Of a stretch of 64,000 nt of DNA, positions 1-6,841 are shown in pieces. The stretch is from Prauserella marina (GTDB lineage Bacteria; Actinomycetota; Actinomycetes; Mycobacteriales; Pseudonocardiaceae): assembly GCF_002240355.1 (NCBI RefSeq), contig NZ_CP016353.1, positions 6,301,001 through 6,365,000 on the forward strand. Direction: 5' to 3'. Within the stretch, counting starts at the first letter, position 1; every line of letters starts with the position of its first letter. A program made the position numbers and the translations under genes. The notes beneath the pieces are model-generated. The model was not told where the DNA came from. It searched no databases and saw only the letters and a program-made list of their open reading frames with translations.

Positions 1-1561
1 TGAGCGCCTGATCCTTGTGCAGCCTCGGCAGCCTGCTCTGCTTGTCGTCGGCCTCTCCGCCTGCCTCGCTGTCGACGGCTTCGACGTAGGCCTTGAGGAA
101 CCCGGCGAACGTGATCGTGCGGCCCGACGAGGAGAACACGCATTCCTCGCCACTCGTCGCCGTGCCGGTGATGCGGACCGACATCGTCGTGCCCTTGGCG
201 TCGGCCATCTGCGAGGCGATCGTGCGCTGCCAGATCAACTCGTAGAGCCGGAACTCGTCGGTCTCCAGTTCCGCCGCGACCTGACCAGGGGTGCGGAAAA
301 CCTCACCGGCTGGCCGAATCGCCTCGTGTGCCTCCTGCGCGTTCTTCACCTTGCGCGTGTACTGCCTCGGCTTGTCGGCGACGTACTCCGCGCCGTACAG
401 CTCGGTGGCCTGCGCACGGGAAGCCGACATCGCCGTGTCCGACAGCGTCGTCGAGTCGGTACGCATGTAGGTGATGTAGCCGTTCTCGTAGAGACGCTGC
501 GCGATGCGCATCGTCCGCTCAGAGGAAAACCGCAGCTTCCGGCCGGCTTCCTGCTGCAACGTCGAGGTCATGAACGGCGCGTAAGGGCGCCTCGTGTACG
601 GCTTCTCCTCGACGCTCGTGACCGCGAAGTCGCTGGCCCGCAGCGCGGCGGCCAGCCGGGTCGCCTCCGCTTCGTCGAGCCTCCTCACGTCCTTCGCCGA
701 GGATTTGAGCTGCCCGTCCCAGCCGAAGTCGCGGCCCGTGGCGAGCCGCGAGCCGTCGACGGCCGTCAGCCGGGATGGGAAGCTGCGCGGCGAACCATCG
801 TCGGTCGCCGCGTCCGGCACGGTCATCGTGGCGGCGATGTCCCAGTAGGAAGCCGACGTGAAGCGCATGCGCTCGCGCTCGCGCTCCACGATGATGCGCG
901 TCGCCACCGACTGCACCCTGCCCGCGGAAAGCCTCGGCATGACCTTCTTCCACAGCACGGGCGACACCTCGTAGCCGTAGAGCCGGTCGAGGATGCGGCG
1001 GGTCTCCTGCGCGTCGACGAGGTCGGGGTCCAGCTCCCGCGTGCTCTCCGCAGCCAAGCGGATCGCCTGCTCGGTGACCTCGTGGAACACCATCCTGCGG
1101 ACGGGGACCTTCGGCTTAAGCGCTTCGAGCAGGTGCCAGGCGATCGCTTCGCCCTCGCGGTCGGGGTCTGTCGCGAGGTACAGCTCGTCTACGTCCTTGA
1201 GCAGACCCTTGAGCTCGGTGACGGTGCTCTTCTTATCGGGTGAGACGACATAGAGCGGTTCGAAGTCGTTGTCGACGTCAACGCCGAGCCGCGCCCATGG
1301 CTGGCCCTTGTACTTCGCGGGCACGTCGGCCGCGCCGCGCGGGAGATCGCGGATGTGACCACGGGAGGATTCGACGACGTAATCCCTACCGAGATAAGGG
1401 GCGATCTTCCGCGCCTTGGTCGGCGACTCGACGATCACCAGCCGGCGACGACCGTCGCCGCCCGTCGCACCGTTCTTCGCGGACCGGCCTTTGGCCCGAC
1501 CACCCCCGGTGGAGGCGCTGGAGGCGCCCCGCGCCTTGGTCTCCTCTTTCGATCCAGCCAC
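1..1561 (-). CDS. topA: DNA topoisomerase I, N-terminal part (partial at left edge)
   Basis: Type IA topoisomerase, which relaxes negative supercoils through a 5'-phosphotyrosine intermediate. About 520 N-terminal residues are present; the rest lies left of base 1. After a roughly 38-residue Ala/Ser/Gly/Lys-rich leader the TOPRIM domain begins with LVIVESPTKA (residues 41-50, catalytic Glu), followed by DPDREGEAIAWHL. The active-site Tyr is in YITYMRTDS. GTG at 1561 is preferred because GGAGCGGAGAG lies just upstream; an in-frame GTG at 1591 has no ribosome site. It is divergent from the protease gene at 1811, with both promoters in 1562-1810. Identity is near certain; only the exact start is open. 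Confidence 0.97.
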   Translation of the reverse strand, partial: MAGSKEETKARGASSASTGGGRAKGRSAKNGATGGDGRRRLVIVESPTKARKIAPYLGRDYVVESSRGHIRDLPRGAADVPAKYKGQPWARLGVDVDNDFEPLYVVSPDKKSTVTELKGLLKDVDELYLATDPDREGEAIAWHLLEALKPKVPVRRMVFHEVTEQAIRLAAESTRELDPDLVDAQETRRILDRLYGYEVSPVLWKKVMPRLSAGRVQSVATRIIVERERERMRFTSASYWDIAATMTVPDAATDDGSPRSFPSRLTAVDGSRLATGRDFGWDGQLKSSAKDVRRLDEAEATRLAAALRASDFAVTSVEEKPYTRRPYAPFMTSTLQQEAGRKLRFSSERTMRIAQRLYENGYITYMRTDSTTLSDTAMSASRAQATELYGAEYVADKPRQYTRKVKNAQEAHEAIRPAGEVFRTPGQVAAELETDEFRLYELIWQRTIASQMADAKGTTMSVRITGTATSGEECVFSSSGRTITFAGFLKAYVEAVDSEAGGEADDKQSRLPRLHKDQAL

Positions 1562-1810
1562 GCTGTCCCGCTCTCCGCTCCAATAACTCACCTGTTCGAC
1601 CCGCCAGTGTGCACTCTCACGGTCGGCGACGTCTGCCCAGGTGCTGCAACACGCCGTAAAGCGTGCGTCAAGCGCATCGCCATTTACCGAGGTCATGTTT
1701 CCATCCCGCACCTGGCACGTGACGCGCACCTCAGTCGTTCCGCGGCTTTCAGTGACCGACCAGATACGCTCCGTCGGACGACGAAGGCTCACCGGAAAGG
1801 TTCTCCCTGG

Positions 1811-2626
1811 ATGTTCGGCCGTCCATTCGGCGTGCTTCTGTCGGCGTTGCTCATGTTTTCCCTTGTCACAGCCCCACCGGCAGTCGCGAACACCGGGATC
1901 GATCTCGCGGGCATGGTGGCGTTGTCCAATTGTTCCGGTTCCGTCGTACAGCCCGCCGGGACACCGTCGTCGGCACCCGCGCTCGTCCTTTCCAACGGAC
2001 ACTGCCTTGAGGGTGGTTTCCCCGAGCCGGGTCAGGTAATCGTCGACCAACCGTCCGAACGCACGTTCACGCTGCTCAGCGGCACCGGCGACGAGCTGGG
2101 TACGCTGCGCGCGAACAGGCTGCTCTACGCCACGATGGTCGAGACCGACGTCTCCGTGTACCGCCTCGACACGAGCTACGCGGACGTGAAAAAGGACTAC
2201 GGGATTTCCCCGCTGCGCTTGTCCGCCGAGCGTCCCGTCGCGGATGCCGCCATCACCGTGCCGTCGGGATTCTGGAAAAAGACCTACTCCTGCTCCGTCG
2301 ACGGGTTCGCCGACCGGCTTCGCGAAGGCGGCTACACCTGGCACGACTCCATTCGCTACACCGAAGCCTGCCGGACGGTCGGCGGCACCTCCGGCTCTCC
2401 GATCGTCGACGTGGCGAGCGGGGCAGTCGTCGGCGTCAACAACACGGGCAACGTCGATGGCGAGCGATGCACGATGAACAACCCGTGCGAGGTCGGCGCG
2501 AACGGTGAGGTCACCGTGCGTGAAGGAACGAACTACGGGCAACAGACGGCCCAGCTCACCAGGTGCCTGACCGCGCGAGCCACGGTCGAAATCGGGCGCG
2601 AGGACTGCACGCTGCCCAAGCCGTAG
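1811..2626 (+). CDS. secreted trypsin-like serine protease
   Basis: 271 residues. An N-terminal signal peptide (hydrophobic residues 6-20, cleavage near the Ala-rich stretch at 22-27) implies export. The chymotrypsin-fold triad can be read as His64 in SNGHC, Asp113 in VETDVSVY and Ser194 in GGTSGSP. Cysteines near His64 and Ser194 suggest disulfides. The substrate is unknown. The open frame extends far upstream, but the stretch before ATG 1811 looks non-coding and the signal peptide begins there; no strong Shine-Dalgarno is visible. It stands alone between divergent topA and the MerR gene, and resembles small actinobacterial secreted proteases of the V8/trypsin type. Confidence 0.8.
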   Translation: MFGRPFGVLLSALLMFSLVTAPPAVANTGIDLAGMVALSNCSGSVVQPAGTPSSAPALVLSNGHCLEGGFPEPGQVIVDQPSERTFTLLSGTGDELGTLRANRLLYATMVETDVSVYRLDTSYADVKKDYGISPLRLSAERPVADAAITVPSGFWKKTYSCSVDGFADRLREGGYTWHDSIRYTEACRTVGGTSGSPIVDVASGAVVGVNNTGNVDGERCTMNNPCEVGANGEVTVREGTNYGQQTAQLTRCLTARATVEIGREDCTLPKP

Positions 2627-2647
2627 CGCCCGGCTCGATTTTTCGAC

Positions 2648-2678
2648 TTGAGGTTGACGCATCGTCAACCTTTACCGT
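2648..2678 (+). promoter_or_regulatory. MerR-type promoter with palindromic operator
   Basis: TTGAGG (2648-2653) and TACCGT (2673-2678) are separated by 19 bp, the stretched spacing typical of MerR-activated promoters. The spacer carries the perfect inverted repeat GGTTGACG-CAT-CGTCAACC (2652-2670). The -10 ends 7 nt before ATG 2686, so the transcript is probably leaderless. Autoregulation by the downstream MerR protein is inferred. Confidence 0.65.
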
Positions 2679-2685
2679 GAACGAC

Positions 2686-3438
2686 ATGGCCTACTCGATC
2701 GTCCAGGTGGCAAAGCTCGCGAACGTGACCTCGCGAACTCTGCGGCACTACGACGAGATCGGCCTGTTGCCGCCCGCGTTCGTCGGCGGCAACGGCTACC
2801 GCTACTACGAGGACGAACAGCTGCTTCTGCTGCAACGGATCCTCGTACTGCGGGAGCTGGGGCTCGGCCTCGACGCGGTCAAGAGTGTCGTCACGAAGGA
2901 AACCGATCAGCTCAGCGCCCTCAAAGCGCACCACACGACGCTGCTCGCCGAACGTGACCACTTCGATCGGCTCGCGAAAACGGTCGAGCACACCATCACG
3001 CAATTAGAAGGAGGGAAGAAAGTGAAAGCGGAGGACATCTACAAGGGCTTCGACCGCCACTCACAACAGGCGCAAACGCTTGCCGAAGAAGCGGATCAGC
3101 GGTGGCCCGGCGCGCTCGCGACCCACGAGCGGGTCAAGGGCTGGTCCAAGGAGAAGTGGGAAGCCGTCCAGCAGCAGGGCGCTGACGCTTGGTCCGCACT
3201 TGCCGAGCTGATGGCGGCAGGTGTCGCAGCGGACGACCCCCGCACCGTCGCCGCCACCGACGCGCACTACCGCTGGATATGCCATTCCTGGACACCAAAC
3301 AAGGAGGCATACATCGGACTCGGCAACCTTTACGCCGACGACGAGCGGTACCGGGTCAACGTCGAGCGGGGCAACCCAGGTCTCGCCGACTACCTGCGCG
3401 ACGCGATAACCGCCTACGCGAAGCAGCGGCTCGACTAG
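2686..3438 (+). CDS. MerR-family regulator, TipA-like (long form)
   Basis: 250 residues, the size of Streptomyces TipAL. Residues 1-70 are a MerR winged helix (YSIVQVAKLANVTSRTLRHY, then NGYRYYE and VLRELGLGLD). A coiled-coil linker to about 110 is followed by a TipAS-type ligand-binding domain (YKGFDRHSQQ... to AITAYAKQR), which in TipA binds thiopeptide antibiotics. ATG 2686 directly follows a MerR-type promoter and is probably leaderless. Codon 113 is a second start with a perfect ribosome site (separate entry), as in tipA, where the short form TipAS is made by internal initiation. The likely role is autoregulated drug sensing; the ligand and targets other than itself are not visible. Confidence 0.88.
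   Translation: MAYSIVQVAKLANVTSRTLRHYDEIGLLPPAFVGGNGYRYYEDEQLLLLQRILVLRELGLGLDAVKSVVTKETDQLSALKAHHTTLLAERDHFDRLAKTVEHTITQLEGGKKVKAEDIYKGFDRHSQQAQTLAEEADQRWPGALATHERVKGWSKEKWEAVQQQGADAWSALAELMAAGVAADDPRTVAATDAHYRWICHSWTPNKEAYIGLGNLYADDERYRVNVERGNPGLADYLRDAITAYAKQRLD
3022..3438 (+). CDS. internal in-frame start giving a TipAS-like short form
   Basis: Inside the MerR gene, AAGGAGGG (3008-3015) lies 6 nt before an in-frame GTG at 3022 (codon 113), exactly where the ligand-binding domain begins. Initiation here would yield a 138-residue drug-binding protein without the DNA-binding domain. Internal translation producing TipAS is established for Streptomyces tipA; for this gene it is inferred from the unusually good ribosome site. 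Confidence 0.6.
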   Translation: MKAEDIYKGFDRHSQQAQTLAEEADQRWPGALATHERVKGWSKEKWEAVQQQGADAWSALAELMAAGVAADDPRTVAATDAHYRWICHSWTPNKEAYIGLGNLYADDERYRVNVERGNPGLADYLRDAITAYAKQRLD

Positions 3439-3471
3439 CACCCAGCGGACGAATCGAGCCGCGGTCAGCAC

Positions 3472-3495
3472 GCGAGGGAGCCGCGGATCCCTCGC
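3472..3495. terminator. hairpin between convergent genes
   Basis: Perfect stem GCGAGGGA (3472-3479) with TCCCTCGC (3488-3495) and an 8-nt loop. It lies between the stop of the MerR gene and the stop of the lipoprotein gene on the other strand. There is no U-tract, so it would be an actinobacterial stem-only terminator, possibly bidirectional. Confidence 0.5.
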
Positions 3496-3529
3496 CTCTG
3501 CCGCTCGCTCGGTCGGGAGCTACGGAGAC

Positions 3530-4180
3530 TCAGCCGCCGCTCTGACCGTTGTCGATCTTCGGTGAGCTGTCCTCGGCTGCCAGTTTCTGGCACGAGGGCG
3601 CACGGACCATCGCGTCGCGCAAAGCGGGGATCTCGTCGAACCCGGCAAGCAGATTGAGCTTGCCGACATCTTCGAGCGGCGCGCGCACGGCCGTGATCGC
3701 CGCGCGGTGTGCCTCCTCACCAGATGCGGCGTCGAGCTGCTGCTTCGCGCCGACAGCCCGGTCGCGGATGCCGGTGAACGTCGCGACGGCCTCGTTCTTC
3801 ACTGTCTCCGCCTCGGCCAGCGGAGCGGGTTCGAGCTGGTCGAGGCCACCGACGGTGCGGTCGAGGCCACCGATCATGACCCCGAGCAACTCGCTCGACG
3901 TCCGCGAAGCCTGCTCGGGAGTACTCGGATCGATCGCTGGCATCGCGGAGAACGCCGTCACCAGCTCCGTCGTCGCGGCGCAGTAGCCGTCGGTCCAGGT
4001 GGTGATCGCGTCCTCGTGCCGGATTTCCCTTTCGGTCATCCCCGGCCCTTCCGCGCGTTGTTGCTGCTCGGCGCCAGGCTGCACAGTGCCCTGCTGACCT
4101 CTGCCGTCCTGACCACACCCCGCCAAGCCGAGGCCCAAGGCCATGGTCATCGCGGCGAGGACAGAGATCCGGGGCCGCAC
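3530..4180 (-). CDS. putative lipoprotein of unknown function
   Basis: 216 residues. The signal peptide ends in a lipobox, LGLGLAGCGQ, with the lipidated Cys near residue 22, so the product should be anchored to the outer face of the membrane. A Gln/Gly-rich linker (GQDGRGQQGTVQPG) leads to a helical, Ala-rich domain of about 170 residues with two cysteines (DGYCAATTE and APSCQKL) that may pair. No enzymatic motif was recognised. GTG 4180 is chosen because AGGAGG lies 7 nt upstream and the signal peptide starts there; the frame is open further upstream to 4270. It lies downstream of hppA on the same strand, beyond a probable terminator. Confidence 0.75.
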   Translation of the reverse strand: MRPRISVLAAMTMALGLGLAGCGQDGRGQQGTVQPGAEQQQRAEGPGMTEREIRHEDAITTWTDGYCAATTELVTAFSAMPAIDPSTPEQASRTSSELLGVMIGGLDRTVGGLDQLEPAPLAEAETVKNEAVATFTGIRDRAVGAKQQLDAASGEEAHRAAITAVRAPLEDVGKLNLLAGFDEIPALRDAMVRAPSCQKLAAEDSSPKIDNGQSGG

Positions 4181-4299
4181 GCCGACACCTCCTGACGCAG
4201 ACAGTCTTCGGGGCATAGCCGTGTGCGACGGTACCGCCCGGGTCATCCGGGACAAGTCACCGCAACGCACTCAACGATATCGACAGCACGCAACACGCA

Positions 4300-4336
4300 C
4301 CGGGCCCGGAACGCGACTGGCGCGCCCCGGGCCCGG
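4300..4336 (-). terminator. GC-rich inverted repeat after hppA
   Basis: CCGGGCCCGG occurs twice (4300-4309 and 4327-4336), so the two copies can pair across a 17-nt loop immediately past the hppA stop. There is no U-run. It probably ends or attenuates the hppA transcript before the lipoprotein gene. Confidence 0.5.
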
Positions 4337-4344
4337 CGACGTGG

Positions 4345-6627
4345 CTATGCGTTGGTTGTCTGCTGCTGAGCAGACGTTTCGGAAATGGCGGTGCCACGAC
4401 GCTTCGACACCACGATCGCCGCAACGATGATCCCCACCGCGACGAGCGCGATCGCGAGCCGGATGCCCAGCGAGGCATCGGGGCCGACGGTGAACTGCAC
4501 GACCGCGGGCGCGATCAGCAGCGAAACCAGGTTCATCACCTTCAGCAGCGGGTTGATCGCGGGGCCCGCCGTGTCCTTGAACGGATCGCCGACGGTGTCA
4601 CCGATGACCGTTGCCGCGTGTGCGTCGGAGTTCTTGCCACCGTGGTGACCGTCCTCGACCAGCTTCTTCGCGTTGTCCCACGCGCCACCGGAGTTGGCGA
4701 GGAACACCGCCATCAGCGTGCCGGTCGCGATCGCGCCACCGAGGTAACCCGCGAGCGCGCCGGTACCGAGACCGAACCCGACCGCGATCGGCGCGAACAC
4801 CGCGAGCAGTCCTGGCGTGGCCAGCTCTCGCAGCGAATCCCTCGTGACGATGTCGACGACCCTGCCGTACTCGGGCCGCGTCGTGCCCTCCATGATTCCC
4901 GGGATGTCCCTGAACTGGCGGCGCACCTCGTGGACGACAGCGCCTGCCGCCCTCGAAACCGCGTTGACGGCGAGCCCGGAGAACAGGAACACCACCGCGG
5001 CACCGATGATGACGCCGACCAGCGTGTTCGGAACGATGATGCTGTCGGCGAACGACTCGGGAAGAGTCGTGACCGCGTCACCCATACCGCGCAGCGCGCC
5101 GAGAATGGCCTCGGAGTACGACCCGAACAGCGCCGTCGCCGCGAGCACCGCCGTCGAGATCGCGATGCCCTTCGTGATCGCCTTCGTGGTGTTGCCGACC
5201 GCGTCCAGCTCGGTCAGGATCTGCACGCCCTCGCCTTCTTCGAGGTCACCGGACATCTCGGCGATGCCCTGGGCGTTGTCCGAGACCGGGCCGAAGGTGT
5301 CCATCGCGACGATGACACCGACCGTGGTCAGCAGGCCGGTACCGGCGAGCGCGACCGCGAACAACGCGACCGCACCGCCCAGCAGGTAGGCCCCGAACAC
5401 GGCACCACCGATGACGAGCGCGGTGAACACAGCCGACTCGAAACCGACGGAGATACCGGAAAGGATCACCGTCGCGGCACCCGTTTCCGAGGTCTTGCCG
5501 ACGTTCTTCACCGGCCCGTGCTCGGTACCGGTGTAGTAGCCGGTCAGCCACAGGATCACACCGGCGAGCGCGATACCGATGATCACCGAGACGGTCGCGA
5601 TCACGGCCGGGTTGCCCGGAGCACCGTCGAACGAACTCGGCAGGAAGATGAACGCGGCGATCGCGGAGAGGACGGCCGAGATGACGGCCGAGATATAGAA
5701 GGAGCGGTTGATCGTCGTCAGCCCGCTCTCCCCAGCCCTCGCCCGCGTGATGTAGATACCGATCACGGCCGTGATCACGCCGATCGCGGGGATGATCAAC
5801 GGGAACGTCAAGCCATAGCCCGCCGCGCCGAATGCCGCACTGCCGAGGATGAGCGCGGCAACCAGTGTGACGGCGTACGACTCGAACAGGTCGGCGGCCA
5901 TACCGGCACAGTCGCCGACGTTGTCGCCGACGTTGTCGGCGATCGTCGCCGCGTTGCGCGGGTCGTCCTCGGGGATACCCTGCTCGACCTTGCCGACAAG
6001 GTCGGCACCGACGTCGGCGGCCTTGGTGAAGATGCCGCCGCCGACCCGCATGAACATCGCGATCAGTGCCGCACCGAACCCGAAACCCTCAAGGACCTTC
6101 GGCGCCTGGCCCGCGTACACCAGTACGACGACAGCCGCGCCGAAAAGACCGAGCCCAACCGTGATCATGCCGACGACGCCACCGGTGCGGAACGCGATCC
6201 GCATCGCCTTCTCCCTGCCACCTGGCTCACGTGCCGCGGCGGCGACCCTGACGTTGGCTCTGGTCGAGAGCCACATGCCGAGGTAGCCGATCGAGAACGA
6301 GAAGACAGCGCCGACAAGGAAGAACAGGGAGCGTCCTATTCGCTCACTCCAGTCCTCCGCGGGAAGCGCGAACAGCAATAGGAACACCAGCACGCCGAAG
6401 ACGGCCAGTGTCTTTCGCTGCCGGTTGAGATAGGCAGCCGCGCCTTCCTGCACCGCCTTGGCGATCTCCTGCATTTTCTCGGTGCCCTGACCGGCGGCCA
6501 GAACCTCCTTGAGCAGGAAATATCCAATGACGAGCGCCGAAAGGGCGACCACGGCGACCACGGCCACGATGCCGTAGTCACCTCCGGAGAGCTCTGGCGA
6601 GCCCTCCGCGAGGAAGTGCCGGGACAT
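4345..6627 (-). CDS. hppA: K+-insensitive proton-pumping membrane pyrophosphatase
   Basis: 760-residue integral membrane pump that couples pyrophosphate hydrolysis to proton export, with about 16 hydrophobic segments. The substrate site is plain: GGGIFTKAADVGADLVGKVE, then a run ending NVGDNVGDCAGMAADLFESY, and near the C terminus HAATVIGDTVGDPFKDTAGP. GNTTKA carries the Lys that distinguishes K+-independent from K+-dependent enzymes. ATG 6627 is preceded by AGGAGG with a 4-nt gap; an in-frame ATG at 6696 lacks one. It is transcribed away from the helicase gene, with a palindrome in the shared upstream region. Confidence 0.97.
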   Translation of the reverse strand: MSRHFLAEGSPELSGGDYGIVAVVAVVALSALVIGYFLLKEVLAAGQGTEKMQEIAKAVQEGAAAYLNRQRKTLAVFGVLVFLLLFALPAEDWSERIGRSLFFLVGAVFSFSIGYLGMWLSTRANVRVAAAAREPGGREKAMRIAFRTGGVVGMITVGLGLFGAAVVVLVYAGQAPKVLEGFGFGAALIAMFMRVGGGIFTKAADVGADLVGKVEQGIPEDDPRNAATIADNVGDNVGDCAGMAADLFESYAVTLVAALILGSAAFGAAGYGLTFPLIIPAIGVITAVIGIYITRARAGESGLTTINRSFYISAVISAVLSAIAAFIFLPSSFDGAPGNPAVIATVSVIIGIALAGVILWLTGYYTGTEHGPVKNVGKTSETGAATVILSGISVGFESAVFTALVIGGAVFGAYLLGGAVALFAVALAGTGLLTTVGVIVAMDTFGPVSDNAQGIAEMSGDLEEGEGVQILTELDAVGNTTKAITKGIAISTAVLAATALFGSYSEAILGALRGMGDAVTTLPESFADSIIVPNTLVGVIIGAAVVFLFSGLAVNAVSRAAGAVVHEVRRQFRDIPGIMEGTTRPEYGRVVDIVTRDSLRELATPGLLAVFAPIAVGFGLGTGALAGYLGGAIATGTLMAVFLANSGGAWDNAKKLVEDGHHGGKNSDAHAATVIGDTVGDPFKDTAGPAINPLLKVMNLVSLLIAPAVVQFTVGPDASLGIRLAIALVAVGIIVAAIVVSKRRGTAISETSAQQQTTNA

Positions 6628-6703
6628 TCGTCCTCCTGAAACGTCGCCTGTTGCCAACGCCGGCTGGCGGGCTGACCACTGTGCCGACGCTGACATGGGA
6701 TCT

Positions 6704-6719
6704 ACACCACTTGTGGTGT
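6704..6719. promoter_or_regulatory. palindromic operator candidate between hppA and the helicase gene
   Basis: ACACCAC-TT-GTGGTGT is a perfect inverted repeat (6704-6710 with 6713-6719) in the divergent intergenic region. On the + strand TTGTGG (6711-6716) and TATTGG (6734-6739), 17 bp apart, could be the helicase promoter, so the palindrome would overlap its -35. No binding protein can be named. Confidence 0.45.
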
Positions 6720-6841
6720 GGTTTCGCGGAGTCTATTGGTACAGGCGCACGCCTCGGCAGGGCGTCCCACCCCGCGCACGCAGCGTATTCATGTGAAACC
6801 GCTCACTGAACCGATCTGCACTACCCGTTCGGGGGTGTGCG

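Noticed and set aside
4618-6381. 587-residue open frame on the + strand over hppA
   Set aside because: Arg/Asp-rich, low-complexity translation antisense to a clear pyrophosphatase; a GC-codon shadow.
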